A DNA stretch of 64,000 nt from Coniochaeta sp. PMI_546 (Eukaryota > Ascomycota > Sordariomycetes > Coniochaetales > Coniochaetaceae): assembly GCA_021432605.1 (NCBI GenBank), contig MU271154.1, positions 438,192 to 502,191 on the forward strand, in the 5' to 3' direction. Shown one piece after another: positions 52,948-64,000 of this stretch. The translations under genes were made by a program, and so were the position numbers. How positions within the stretch are numbered: position 1 is the first letter of the stretch; each line of letters opens with the position of its first letter. A model generated the notes under the pieces. It ran no database searches. It had not been told where the DNA came from and saw only the letters and a program-made list of their open reading frames with translations.

Positions 52948-55222
52948 GCGCATCGTCTCAGCAAGAGGCCAATCTCGCTGTACGTCCGGGACAATCCGTA
53001 CTTTGTGCTGGGTTCAGGAGCTGACAGTTCCAGTGCGACACGTGTCGCGTCAAGAAGCTCAAGGTGACACTCTCCTCCTATCAGGTAGTCTAATTTCAGC
53101 CGAATCTGGCATTGACGATCATCAGTGCTCAAAACAGCGCCCTCGCTGTCGATACTGTCTTCTTAACGGCAGTCCCTGTCACTACAGCGGCAAGGTGAAC
53201 CGGTCGCCGTTGACCCGCGCGTGCGTTGGCCTCCCACGCCCCAAGCTTCCGCCTACAGATGTTGACATAGCATGGCAGGTACTTGACGAGCGTTGAGAGA
53301 AGGTTGAATCTGTTAGAGAAGCTCTTCGCACGCTTACACCCTGATATCAACCTCGAAGAAGCCCTTGCCGGATCATCTAGGGACGATCCTGTTGCAGGTG
53401 CCAGAGCCGGTGGCCCTGAAGCGGCAGTGGTGCCTGTGTCGACGCCTGCAGTTTACACACCGACGAAGGAGGTTGAAGATCCGATCTCCGAGGCTGTACC
53501 AAATGAGGCTGATGGCTTCGATTGGCAGGAGGACGTTGGCGACCTTGCCGATGGCATGGCTGCTCTGTCAGTTGAGCCGAAGGGAACTGGCTATCTCGGC
53601 TCGACGGCGGGAGTCTTCTTTCTGCGATCACTCTTGTTTTGGCTTGGCCACTCAAACTCGTTGCCTGACATCCAGAGCGCTGCTTTCTCACCGCCCGACT
53701 TCTACAGTCCAGCCGGGGCAACGGTTCGGCTCACACAGTCGGTGACTTCCCGCCAAGTCCTTGACCGGCTCATCGACAGCTACTTTTCGGTATACCATCG
53801 CACATACCCCTTTGTTCACGAAGCTACCTTCAAGGCCCAGTTCAATGAGGTCATCCCGAGGCCACAGCACCGCTCTTGGCAAATGCTCCTCCACGCAATT
53901 CTGGCTTTGGGTGCCTGGTGCCTGAACGATTCGGCGTCGGAGCTCGACGACCACCTCTATCATCATGCGCTATCATTTGGGGAGGACGAATCCATGTTCG
54001 AAAGCGCGAATCTTGCCTTTGTTCAGGCCCTGGTGCTCTTGAGCAACCTCAGCCAGAAACGGAACAAGCCAAACACAGGGTCTAACTTTTTGGGCCTGGC
54101 TACACGCATGGCGCTGTCACTTGGTCTTCACCGAGAACTGCCCGACTGGGATATCAATCTCCTCCACCGGGAGATGCGCCGCAGGGTTTGGTGGGGTCTG
54201 TATATGTTCGATAGCGGCGCATCGACGACGTTCGGAAGACCAATCCTTCTTCCTGACAAGGAAGCGATGGACGTCCGGCACGTTCTCAATATCCCCGACG
54301 AGGTAAGTGGCACTTGAACCCGAACACCCGATATCTCCAATCGGGTAATTGCTAAGCACGGCGTCGCAGTACCTTACAGCGGGGACTAAGATCATGCCCA
54401 GTGAGGCAACGGAGCCCACACTTTACTCTGGGATGAGATGGCAAAGTGATCTGCACATTCACTCGAATTACATCTCAAATCGCCTACTGTCTTCTACGGG
54501 CATCTCTCCTGAAGATGCCCTGTCGATGGACCGGTCTTTAAATGCCTGGTCTGAGACTCTGCCGCCATACTTTCGCCTGGACCAAGAAGCTCAGTCGTAC
54601 GACCCGGCGTTTTTCTTTGCCAAGAGTCGCCTGTGGTGGCGCCTATGGAACCTGAAGATCATTTTGTTCCGACAACTCCTTCTACAGCGCGCGGTCGAAC
54701 GTAGCAAGCGCGGAGTCTTCAACACATCCTCGGAGACCGAGCTCAAGAGCATGAAAGCAGTCATGGACGCGGCCAGTGCTACTATCACCTCGATACATGA
54801 TTACTCACAGAATGGCCTCGTAACGAGGCTCGTTGCTTGGTACTCTATGTAAGCCGAGCTACACTATACTATTCTCCAGACTCGGGCTGACTTGTAATAG
54901 CTTCTTTCTGTTCCATGCGTCTCTCGTCATCGCCCTAGCTATTCTAGGCGACACAGACGCCCCAGAGCTACCACAATGGCAAGCAGACATCGAGACGGCA
55001 AGGTACATATTCCGCAATACTTATGCCAGCCATCCGCTAGCACACCGCTGTTCCGAGATTCTCGAACTTATTGTTCCAGCGAATCTAGGAACCCCGCTAG
55101 ACTGGACAAATATGCAAGGAGACTCTGGCTTCCCCGCGTTGATGGACTTCTCCGCCTGGCCTAATGATACGGGTGATTTCTTCACTCTGTTCGGATGGCC
55201 TGAATCTGGGGCTGGCATTTGA
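52944..55222 (+). CDS. GAL4-like Zn2Cys6 transcription factor
   Basis: Six exons: 52944-52979, 53034-53063, 53126-53220, 53279-54302, 54370-54848 and 54901-55222, giving 661 residues. The zinc cluster C-x2-C-x6-C-x6-C-x2-C-x6-C (C13, 16, 23, 30, 33, 40) is split over three exons: CDTCRVKKLK, then CSKQRPRCRYC, then CHYSGKVNRSPLTRA. The linker and coiled coil SPLTRAYLTSVERRLNLLEKLF closely follow yeast Gal4/Lac9 (KxxRSPLTRAHLTxVE). The fungal-specific factor domain (about 220-480) has FSVYHRTYPFVHEATF and MRRRVWWGLYMFDSGASTTFGRP. It is probably a nuclear activator of a sugar pathway. The next genes, a small kinase and a sugar porter, fit as targets, which is inference. It is tail-to-tail with the kinase gene (47 bp). 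Confidence 0.92.
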
Positions 55223-55269
55223 AAGTCCTCGTCATCATGCGCAGGGTTCTGGTGCACAAGTCGAGGCTT

Positions 55270-56088
55270 CTAATTGATAATTCTCACATCTGGTTCGATC
55301 AACCTTGAACGAATGAGATCACCATTGGGCAGGTCGTTATCTTCTGCACGGAGGATTGCTGCTTCTCTCGATGTTTCAATCCCCGATGCTAGGTGACGCT
55401 GGACTATTCGTTCTCGGACAAGGTCGCGTGGCACATCTACAAACCATCTACACGAGGAGTCAGCGCACAAAGGTGCCAATGAGTACGAGAAGGATCTCAT
55501 ACCTCTCGTCCACGAGGTCGGCGATCCGGCTCCAGGGCTTTTCGTTGAGCAGTGTATAGTTGCCTTCAATAATGACGACTCTGCATCTCGACGTTATGGT
55601 GATGGCATCGGGCACGGGGTCGCCAACGGCATGATCGAAGCTCGGTGCCTTGAAGAATAGCTCCGGTTCGTCGCATGCCGTGATTGGGGACTTCCTCAGG
55701 GTTTCGATATGTTGCAGGAACGCGCTCACGTCGAAGGTGAAAGGTGCGCCTCGCTTGCGGAAGGCGAAGTCCGGATCGTTAAAGGACGAGAGGGTCGCTC
55801 TGGTATAGTGGAAGCCATCCTGCCCATACACCTATCAGCAAAACGTCAAACAGAAGCCTTCACGGAGAAGTGACTTGCCATGGGAAGCACAGCAAGATCA
55901 TGAATTCCATACTGTGGGAGTAGCTGAAGCAGCGCAGAAGAGATTGTCGACTTCCCCGAGCCTGGAACTCCGGCGAGGGCAATGAGGACACGTCGCCTCG
56001 GGTTGGTAACCTTTTGTCGCTTCAAGAGACGCTCGATGCGTTCTGTCAGCATCAAGGTCGTTTCGTAAAGATTTCCATCTGAAGTCAT
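55270..56088 (-). CDS. P-loop kinase, uridine-kinase/YFH7-like family
   Basis: Exons 56088-55879, 55819-55503 and 55447-55270 give 234 residues. The Walker A loop is GVPGSGKS (about 41-48). The splice after VLPM restores PMDGFHYTRATL, the phosphate-acceptor region of this family, and VVIIEGNYTLL is the family's Walker-B-like strand. The tail has DNDLPNGDLIRSR, as in yeast Yfh7 and fungal fructose/uridine-kinase-like proteins. It probably phosphorylates a small molecule (sugar, nucleoside or pantothenate-like); the substrate is unknown. The first intron uses a GC donor (GCAAGT) with AG acceptor, since no GT donor gives the conserved sequence. It shares a promoter region with the sugar porter and is tail-to-tail with the GAL4-like gene. 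Confidence 0.88.
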
Positions 56089-56823
56089 GATGCACGGCAC
56101 CTAGACGATAGGATGCCCTCTGGAGGTTCAAGGTGCCCTTCGCCAACTATTTTTGCCTTCAGTTTGAGTACAACAGGCTAGATGACAGTCTCTTGCTCAT
56201 CTTACACGGCACCCGGCAATTGTACCTTGACGTGGGTTGAGTTCTTCGGGTAGATCTGCTCCGGCACCAGGCAGAGTGTTCTACGATGCTCACAAGTAAG
56301 ATTGCTCGACAGCCGACCACCTCTCCCGTCCATCGTCCATGGCCGGCAGACAATATGTCCTTTCGGAGCACCGTGTTCCAGCCGAGATTTATTGCCATCC
56401 GGCGTTCGACGAATTGGCCGTCAAGGGTGGGACTCTGGCTCAGTCAATGATTGGCTCACGAGACGTCCGTTGGATTCCTTGCTAAACCCGGGAGTGGGCC
56501 CGGCAGTGGGCCGGAGCACTGTCGTCCGGGACCGGCTGATGCCAGGGCAAAACTTTGCAACACGTGACACGTCAAAGTGACGAACAACCTGTTTATGGCA
56601 TCGTTGACAGGCCCATATTCTCCCCAGTCCACAATTCGAACCCCACGGGGCGGGTCCTACGAACAAGGGTCTTCTCCATGCCTACAGCAACATAAATGGA
56701 ACGATCGCCCGTTCTCCTGGGGAATCTGGGGAAAGAGAGAGCAGAGGGAGAGCATACACTCACCGAATACCAATCTTCAGTGTTACAGAGACAAGGCGGA
56801 AGGCCTAGCGCAAACCGGCAAAG
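56089..56823. promoter_or_regulatory. Divergent promoter, kinase and sugar porter
   Basis: 735 bp between the two starts. CGG-containing sequence is plentiful (for example GGGCCCGGCAGTGGGCCGGAG near 56496), and Gal4-type proteins bind CGG triplet pairs at set spacing, but I could not fix a CGG-N11-CCG site by eye. The frame at 56421-56666 (minus) and others here are not recognisable genes. Confidence 0.4.
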
Positions 56824-58671
56824 ATGGCAGATATTCTTGCCCCCGCGGCTTTGACTCAAGGCGATAATGGGGCTCCTAAGAAGGGCACATACGCCCTTCT
56901 GCGCGAGAACCCATATCTCTTCGGCCTGTGCGCTGTAAGTGAAGCAGAGAATGCACATCGTGATAGGGCTCTTTACTGACATGTGTGTTCTCAGTTTGCC
57001 AGTCTGGGTGGCTTCCTGTTCGGCTATGACCAGGGCGCCGTCAGCGGTATCTTGGTGATGGAGTCCTTTGCAGTTCACTTTCCTCGGATCTTCCTCGACA
57101 GCAGCTTCAAGGGCTGGTTCGTGTCGACACTACTGCTCACTGCCTGGTTTGGGTCCTTGATCAACGGGCCTATCGCCGACAGGATTGGTCGCAAGGGCTC
57201 GATATTCGTCTCCGTGGTCGTCTTCCTGATAGGATGTGTTTTCCAGACTTGGGCCTATGATATTGCCATGCTATTCGCAGGTGAGTGTTTATTTCGGACG
57301 ATGTGTTGTCACAGGTGACTGGTAGCTTACTGACGCCCCTCTGTAGGACGCGCTATTGCTGGCCTAGCTGTGGGCATGCTGACCATGATTGTGCCCATGT
57401 ATATGTCTGAAGTGTCGACGGCTGGTGTGCGTGGCACACTCGTCGTCCTTCAGCAACTCAGCATCACTTTGGGCATTCTTGTCAGCTACTGGCTGGAGTA
57501 TGGGACTCAGTACATTGGTGGCCACCGTTGCGCGCCCGACATCCCTTACTCGGGCGGCACGGCCTCGGATCCGACTTTTGATCCGCGCTACGATGTCGGC
57601 CCCAACGGCTGCACAGGACAGTCCGATGCCGCCTGGAGAATTCCGCTGGCGATTCAGATGTTCCCAGCTGTGGCCCTTGGCCTGGGAATGATTTTCTTTC
57701 CAGAGTCGCCTCGTTTCCACCTCATGCGTCACAACGAGACCAAGGCCCTTGCCGCATTGGCTAGATTACGTCGCGTCCATCCGGACAGCGACTCGCTTCG
57801 CATGGAATATCTCGCCATCAAGGCCGAGGTCCTCTTCGACGAGACCACGGTGCGAGACAAATATCCCGGCCAGAGCGGCATTATGCTGTTCCTGGCTCAG
57901 TACACGTCCCTCGTCTCGAGCTGGCCGGCCTTCAGGCGCCTCGCTGTTGGCTGCTGCATCATGTTCTTCCAACAGTTCATGGGGTGCAACGCCATCATCT
58001 ATTACGCCCCCACCATGTTTGCTCAGCTCGGTCTCTCGGGCAGCACGTCCGGCCTCTTGGCAACGGGTGTCTATGGCATCGTCAACTCTCTGTCAACCCT
58101 GCCAGCTCTATTCCTGATTGATAAAGTCGGACGTCGCCCGCTGCTCCTGTGCGGCGCAGCAGGAACCTTTGCCTCCCTCGTCATCGTGGGTGGCATTATC
58201 GGCGGATACGGCGCCTCCCTGGCACAGGCAAAGTCAGCCGGTTGGGCCGGCATCGCCTTCATCTACATCTACGACATCAACTTCTCCTACTCGTTTGCCC
58301 CCATCGGATGGGTCCTGCCCTCGGAGATCTTCAACCTGGGCGACCGCTCCAAGGCCATGGCCATCACCACCAGCGCCACGTGGATGTGCAACTTCATCAT
58401 CGGCCTGGTGACCCCGGACATGCTCGAGAAGCTCGGGTGGGGGACGTACATCTTCTTCGCGGCCTTCTGCCTTCTCGCATTCGTCTTCACTTACTTCTTC
58501 GTGCCCGAGACCAAGGGCAAGAGCTTGGAGGACATGGATGTTGTGTTTGGCGATACGGCGGCGCATGAGGAGAAGCAGAGGCTGATGGTCATCGCCGCTA
58601 GTTTGGGACTCACCGACTCGCTCCCTGCTGAGAAGCTTGAGCAAGCGAGAGTTCACCATGCGGAGGTGTAG
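56824..58671 (+). CDS. MFS sugar transporter (sugar porter family)
   Basis: Three exons, 56824-56934, 56995-57280 and 57347-58671, give 573 residues. Sugar-porter hallmarks: FGYDQGAVSG in helix 1, GPIADRIGRKGS between helices 2 and 3, PESPRFHLMRHNETKAL in the central loop, QQFMGCNAIIYYAP in helix 7, DKVGRRP and PETKGKSLEDMD at the end. Twelve membrane helices are expected. The extended loop GGHRCAPDIPYSGG...DVGPNGCTGQSDAAWRIP is typical of a group of filamentous-fungal hexose/pentose porters. It imports a monosaccharide or small glycoside by proton symport at the plasma membrane; the exact sugar is not readable. The kinase and GAL4-like genes next door suggest a catabolic module. Confidence 0.94.
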
Positions 58672-59140
58672 CGGGTTGTATGCATCGGTATTGAAGCTAA
58701 ATGTTCATGTTGCTTTGTTGATACCATTCAGAGCATAAAATTTTGTACTTTGGCACGACTCTAGTCTTAGTTTGAGGTGATTCAATAAACGTATCACCAC
58801 GACTACCATCTACCGTCACTCAGCCTTTGAGTAGAGTCGCGGAAAATCATCAAGACAGATGTTACCATTGAGTCACAATAGACTGGCGACTCTGTCAAGT
58901 TGAGAGTAGACCGGACTATATGCACGACTACAATGTGGTAATATGACTTGCAGGCTTTTGCGGTGGAGGCCAGCTGGAGATAAAGGTACACGCCAAATAC
59001 CCAAGTTCGACGAACGTTGACATGAAGCAGTTTACTCTCTAATCTCTATTCTTGTACGCCTCTAATCCATACCAATGCTCGTGACCTCCCATCGCCAGCA
59101 TATTACCATGGATACATGAGCCACACCCCCCATCATAACC
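58672..59140. other. Gap between convergent porter and glutathione-transferase genes
   Basis: About 470 bp of AT-rich 3' flank. AATAAA-like sequence (CAATAAACG, about 58785) could serve polyadenylation. The frame at 58803-58991 is not a recognisable gene. Confidence 0.4.
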
Positions 59141-60230
59141 TCAACCTGTCTCGCCCTCCAGCTCTAGCACACGCGGCATCTTCACGCCCCCAACTGCTAT
59201 CTTGCTCACATCACTCTCCCAGCCCTCCTCTACATCCGGCCACGGACCCATGGGCGTAATCGCAAGCGGATTGATGTCCCCGTGGCTCTTGGTGTAATTC
59301 TCCTTGATATGCCTAAAGTCGGTGGTCTTCCTGAAGCCCTCGACGTTCCAGTACAGGTTCTTCAGCCAGTTGTTGATCTGCGGGTAGTCGTGGCGGATGG
59401 TGCCGAGGTTGCACTTGAAGTGCTGGACGTAGACGGTGTCGAACCGCACGACTGTCGCGTACGCGCGGATGTCGAGCTCCGTCAAGTCGGCGCCAAGGAT
59501 GTACGGTCCACCGTTGGCGTGGATGAGCTTCTCTAGCTTGTTGAGGGCGGCGAAGACGACGGGCACGTTCTTGTCGTAATCCTCCTGTGTGCGGGCGAAC
59601 CCGGCTTTGTACACGCCGGTGTTGAGATCGCGCTGCATCCATTCGCTGATCTCGTCAATCTTCTCTCTTAGATGCTCCGGGTACAGCGTAAGCTTTGCGT
59701 GGGCGTCGGGGAGGATGGAGTTGAACCCGGTCTGGAGATCACGCAGGAGTTCAGCGGACTCGTTGTTGACGATGGTGTTGGTCTGAGTGTCCCAGAGGAC
59801 TGGAACGGAGTATCGGCCCTTGTACTCCGGATCGGCCTTGAAGTAGAGCTCGTGTAGGTATTTGGCGTGGAATAAAGGGTCTGGATTGGCGCCGGGATAC
59901 TCATCGTCCGTGGCAGGAAACTGCCAGCCTGGCCATCCCTTGTCGTCCCCTTTCGGGTATGGCTTCACAACTGTCACGGGAATGATTTCCTGGAGACCCT
60001 TGAGGTGCCGGGCGAGATTGGCGCGGTGGGCGAAGGGGCAGAATAGACCTGTTGGTGATATGAGTGTGAGCCACAATATGGGACGGAAAAGAACACTGAC
60101 CGATATACAAACGATACCTCCCTTTCTCAGGCTTGAACGGACCGTCAGGGCTCACTTTCCCGTGCCATGACTGAGCGGTTCCGGCAAGGTGCTGAGCCAC
60201 AGTGGTTGGGCTCGGCCTAAGCGAAGTCAT
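59141..60230 (-). CDS. Xi-class glutathione transferase / glutathionyl-hydroquinone reductase (ECM4-like)
   Basis: Exons 60230-60101 and 60048-59141 (52 bp intron) give 345 residues. The splice rebuilds GLFCPFAHRANL, where Cys47 in CPFAH is the catalytic cysteine (yeast Ecm4 has CPWAH). The thioredoxin-like domain continues through VPVLWDTQTNTIVNNESAELLR, the family's Val-Pro and Glu-Ser glutathione-binding signature. The C-terminal helical domain includes NTGVYKAGFA and EKLIHANGGPYILGADLTELDIRAY and ends with NYTKSHGDINPLAITPMGP, as expected. These enzymes reduce glutathionyl-hydroquinones and protect against quinones and xenobiotics. No targeting signal is obvious. Confidence 0.93.
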
Positions 60231-62216
60231 CTTCTCCTATAGCCTGCCTAGTCTACACTGTATTATCTGGCAAGATCAAGATCCTGCGCCCTACGGCTAA
60301 TCGCTCGGTGATGAAGGATGGGAGTGGTCGGAGGTCACTAAAACTGTTGACAATGTGATCGTCCCACCGAGTCCGGCTTCCCCCGCATTGCTGACTAACC
60401 ATCATCTCTATACGCCATTAGGCCGTGTATTCCATGCTTATATCTGAGTCTAGCACCTCTATCAGGGGGAGAGTTTAGAGTCTGGTTGAATAAAGAGGTA
60501 CGAGTTATGTGGTCAACGAACAACTTCTATGTAGATTTAGTCGACCCACATCTAATCCATATCGAGTTCTTTTCAAGAATTCGAGGTCAAGGAATGGGGA
60601 CTGCACCAAGCATTCAGACGACGTAGAAGCCATGCCAGCAAAGAGTATAGGTTACCACTACGCAACATTTAGACTTGTCACACTGTTAACAATCTTTTTT
60701 GACGCTGTTTCCCTTGTCCATCCCAAGTTATGCTTTCGGATGCCATAGCTAGAAGGAAGTATAGCAGGAAAATGATTGGGAAGACGTCAAACCACCACCC
60801 TTGACCAGAAGAACGAGTGGTTGGTTGCCGAGAGCAGCACCGATGCGCTGTAAGACATCAAACCGGATTCCACAATCTGTTGTATTTAGACATGGTCGGT
60901 AGAAGAGACAGCACCCCTAGGGTACGTGATACCATGGTATCATGTACCCTGTCGTCGGAAGCACTAATTATAGCTAATGTTTCTGCCGTATCGGCCTCAG
61001 GCGCTGCGACGGTCCTGTTGGCAAGGCTCTTGATGCGGTGGAAGAGTGTGAGAATGGCTTGAAGCGCGCCTGTGGACAGCGAAGTCAGAACAATCTGCCC
61101 GGAAAGGGTTATCGTGACTAAAATGGTCGCTGTCGCGCAGGCTATACTAAGCACTGAACCGGTCTGGTTGAACCGTTAATCCTCTTGCTGAGCTGAATTG
61201 TGTTTTTCTTTTTTTATGAGATGTGACTGGCGAGCGGCACGGTCAACGTATATCCTGCGTAATTGCGTGATGGCGGTATGGACGGTGTATTTGGAGGGAT
61301 TGAACTTCAAGGGGAGAGATCAGGGTAACGATAAGAAGTTGGTTATCATGCTTACGAGGCTTCCTAAACGAGGCTCACGGTGCCGTAACAGTAGCTCTGA
61401 TTCGCAGCAACAGCATGTCTCAAGTAATATTACGAATCATAAGATGCCTTCCTCTCACAAGTCCTACCACTATAACGAAGAACCTTTACTACGTCCCTGA
61501 TTCCTTTGTTTTCGGGCTCGCTATCTCTATATCCTCAAAATACAAGGGGATTGAGATCACGTTATTACTAACTGCGCTGCAGAACGAGAGCTCGAGGGTG
61601 GCCGTCTTCGGAAGAGATGACCATAGGATAGCAGGGCGGTGTAGAAGATCGCCGGAGGCATGACCGGCGCCGAGGCCATAGAGAGCGACCTGAAAGTACG
61701 AACAAGTCCGTAAAGAATGAAACAAATAAACCATAATATATAATTAAATAAAGGAGTAAAAATAAATGTAATAGAAGGGATCCTATAAGGGTGCTGGCAG
61801 TAATAACGACCAGCGGCGTGATCGACACCGAAAATGTCTGGCATAGCGGGGCACAATGGTTGCTGCCGGACTTAGCGGCTAGCATGCTCACGCTAAGGTA
61901 AGATACTAGGTACCTTTGGTACCTTAGTCTCAGTGACCCTGGTTTAGCGTCTTGGGAATACGCGTATCCGTATCGGTTCCGCGGAAGGCGTATAAACCAA
62001 CCTGGAGTCCGCAATGTTTCTTGGTCCTATTCTCGACCCGTTCCTGCGGGCACCTCACAATATCGTCAATCTTTCTCATCGAATTCACCCGTCAATACGA
62101 GGAGGTTTCCTTTCAGTAATCTTATCTGCCAGCGCACCTGAGACACAACTGTCGCGGATTGGAGCATTCTCACTCCAGATTTCCGACTGCTCCCCCGCTA
62201 AGGACAACGTCCCAGA
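60231..62216. other. Gene-poor region, possible gene scrap
   Basis: About 2 kb. A minus-strand frame at 60858-61154 has protein-like composition (IVLTSLSTGALQAILTLFHR, then EADTAETLAIISASDD) but starts only at a non-ATG codon and matches no family I know, so it may be a fragment. AT-rich sequence surrounds 61730-61780. A palindrome-like cluster (CTAGGTACCTTTGGTACCTTAG) is at about 61906-61927. No intact gene is supported. Confidence 0.4.
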
Positions 62217-63497
62217 ATGGTCACTAATTCCAGTCATGGGCTCAACGGAAGAACACCCACCAACGGAAGCCGGCGGACGCATCGCAAGTCGCGGAATGGC
62301 TGCGCACAGTGCAAGCAGCGCCACATGAAGTGCGATGAGAATCGCCCTATCTGCGTCAACTGTTCCACTAGTGACCGCCCGTGTTCGTTCCGCGACTCGC
62401 ACTCGGACACCCGGACCGAAGTCTTCCCGGCATCCTCCATATCGTCGTCAGACGCCCCGACCATATCCACCTGCTCCCCAGCCTCTTCGCCGTCAAGTTT
62501 CGGCGCCGTCCTCGGGGCTGCCGTACGCGGTATAAGTGTTGATGCAGAGGGCCAGGCAGATTCCCTTTCGGCATGTGGCTACGACCTGGTCCATCTCGGG
62601 CTGCTCCATCACCTTGAGACCGAGGTTTTGAAGTCCGGGACAGCCAGATTCCTGCCAGATGAGGTGGATGGCGCGGCCCTGCTTGACATGCTGCTCAAGT
62701 CGGCCGTCTCGGCACCGTATCTGATGGACGAAGTGCTCGCCATGTCCGCGCTTCATCTGAGCACGCTCACGTCTGACGTCGCGGAGAAGCAGCGCTACCA
62801 CCGCCAGGCTGCACAGCTCCAGACACGAGCGCTAACGGTGCTTAACACGTCCCGCCCGGCGGTTGCGAGCGAAAATTGTCTATCCATGTTCCTTTTTTCG
62901 GGCATCCTCGGCCTTCATGTCTTGTTCGAGGCGGCGTCCTTTCAACAGGACTTCACACAGGTTCTCGACAAGTTCATCCAGTTCCTCGGCCTCCACCGCG
63001 GGATACGCACCATTACCCGGCACAGCTGGCACATCCTGACCCAGACAGAATTACGTGGCATTTTCGATGTGCTGAGCGAGGCCGAGCGCCAGGAGCAGCC
63101 GCTCGCGGAACCCGGCACCGAGTGCGACGCCTTGATGGCCCAACTCACAGCCTCTAGCGATAGCCTTGGCCCTGTCGCTTTCACCGCGTGCCGTGAAGCT
63201 GTTGAGTGGCTTCAGTGGATCATAAGACAGCGGCGGAACCTGCCTAGGACCGTCCAGGCGCACGTCGTCATGGCTTGGCCAGTCCTCATCTCCTTCGATT
63301 ACCTACAGATGTTGAGGCAGCGGAGACCGGAAGCTTTAGTTATCCTGGCGCATTGGGCAGTATTTCTACACTACGAGCGCGACTTTTGGGTCTTCGGCAA
63401 CTCTGGCCGGTTTATGATAGAATCTACGAGTAAATATCTCGGTCCCTACTGGGATGACTGGTTGGCATGGCCAAATGCAGTGCTGGAGGCCGAGTGA
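62217..63497 (+). CDS. Zn2Cys6 transcription factor, UPC2-like (sterol uptake control type)
   Basis: A single exon of 426 residues. The cluster is C29-x2-C32-x6-C39-x6-C46-x2-C49-x6-C56 in RKSRNGCAQCKQRHMKCDENRPICVNC, matching the pattern (RKS..GC..CK.R..KCDE..P.C.NC) of the Upc2/Ecm22-like group. A Ser-rich linker follows. The C-terminal regulatory domain starts near 118 (YDLVHLGLLHHLET, then MDEVLAMSALHLSTL, HYRQAAQLQTRAL-type), as in Upc2, where it binds sterol. Most filamentous-fungal members of this group are not proven sterol regulators, so the target genes are unknown. The frame is open upstream, but the ATG at 62217 is the last one before the conserved part. Confidence 0.9.
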   Translation: MVTNSSHGLNGRTPTNGSRRTHRKSRNGCAQCKQRHMKCDENRPICVNCSTSDRPCSFRDSHSDTRTEVFPASSISSSDAPTISTCSPASSPSSFGAVLGAAVRGISVDAEGQADSLSACGYDLVHLGLLHHLETEVLKSGTARFLPDEVDGAALLDMLLKSAVSAPYLMDEVLAMSALHLSTLTSDVAEKQRYHRQAAQLQTRALTVLNTSRPAVASENCLSMFLFSGILGLHVLFEAASFQQDFTQVLDKFIQFLGLHRGIRTITRHSWHILTQTELRGIFDVLSEAERQEQPLAEPGTECDALMAQLTASSDSLGPVAFTACREAVEWLQWIIRQRRNLPRTVQAHVVMAWPVLISFDYLQMLRQRRPEALVILAHWAVFLHYERDFWVFGNSGRFMIESTSKYLGPYWDDWLAWPNAVLEAE

Positions 63498-64000
63498 GGT
63501 TTGACCTCGAAAGTCCTCGCTGCCACATGCTCAATTCATCACCGATTTCACGGCAATCTCGTGTCTGATCAGTGTTATTTGAGACGGTGAAGTTGAGGCC
63601 CCGAGCACCACCAGAGGTTGTTGGAGGCATCGAAAAACAGAGTCCATAGCCCAGAAGACGGACTGCGGCCGCCGTTGCAAGACCATAATAGAGAAGTAAT
63701 CATCGTTTTTTGATGTGAGGAAATGCCCAGATCTGCACAAGAAGCCACGAATGTACACGGGAGCGGGATCAGGTGCGTCTGGTCAACCAGGATGTGCGTG
63801 GAGACAACTTGGAAGCTAATACCCGGTGGATACCGCTATACGCGGAACACTGCTGGAGATTGCCTCACCCGATTCTGCGCCTGATGGTGACGATACCAAC
63901 CACACGGTGGCTGAGCTACTCCCTAGCTATACTCGGGAACAGTATTGACCTTCTTGCCGTCACGCAAAGCCACGGCATATAAGATGTAGAAAGAGAGTTT
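63498..64000. other. Right-edge intergenic sequence
   Basis: About 500 bp. The plus frame at 63773-63982 starts with GTG and the minus frame at 63531-63758 shows no motif. No gene is supported before the window ends. Confidence 0.4.

Noticed and set aside
61568-62014. 148-codon minus frame with a Leu-rich hydrophobic stretch, possible membrane protein
   Set aside because: AT-rich low-complexity origin, non-conserved, no clear start or family.

Overview
This is a stretch of the nuclear genome of a filamentous ascomycete fungus (Pezizomycotina, probably a Sordariomycete). The evidence is dense genes on both strands with short introns of about 47-84 bp (GT-AG, one GC-AG), and typical fungal families: AA11 lytic polysaccharide monooxygenase, Pth11-like membrane protein, Zn2Cys6 factors, a HeLo-like/NACHT/ankyrin NLR, an aquaglyceroporin with a long N-terminal tail, F-box proteins and a fungal sugar porter. 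I see no rRNA, no convincing tRNA, no CRISPR and no recognisable transposon, retroelement or virus-like element.

Layout. 0-0.33 kb: 5' part of an F-box gene leaving the window. 1.8-7.1 kb: secreted aspartic protease, a YwbE/DUF2196 protein with a zinc-knuckle tail, and a conserved unknown gene. 7.6-10.3 kb: a divergent pair, an HSL-type esterase and a PDC-hydrolase-like amidohydrolase. 10.8-20.1 kb: AA11 LPMO, Pth11-like protein, O-methyltransferase, and a secreted 5'-nucleotidase whose reading frame is broken near its end. 20.4-31.5 kb: four intronless paralogues on the minus strand that share an N-terminal block, an F-box, and two putative Cys/His metal sites. A decayed fifth copy and a small secreted protein lie among them in gene-poor DNA. 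33.1-40.5 kb: dual-specificity phosphatase, iron-dependent alcohol dehydrogenase/maleylacetate reductase, amidophosphoribosyltransferase (purine synthesis) and an opine-dehydrogenase-like enzyme. 42.3-45.4 kb: divergent bZIP factor and chromate transporter. 46.4-49.6 kb: NLR with nearly identical ankyrin repeats and a 90-N assembly gap. 50.3-52.0 kb: aquaglyceroporin. 52.9-58.7 kb: a GAL4-like Zn2Cys6 activator, a P-loop small-molecule kinase and an MFS sugar porter, which together look like a small sugar-use module. 59.1-63.5 kb: Xi-class glutathione transferase and a UPC2-like Zn2Cys6 factor.

The most distinctive items are (i) the F-box/zinc paralogue array with its decayed copy, (ii) the NLR whose repeat array collapsed in assembly, and (iii) the GAL4-like/kinase/porter module, whose activator has a four-codon uORF overlapping its start codon. 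Exon coordinates were worked out by hand from splice sites and reading frame. Function calls rest on remembered family motifs, since no search was run.
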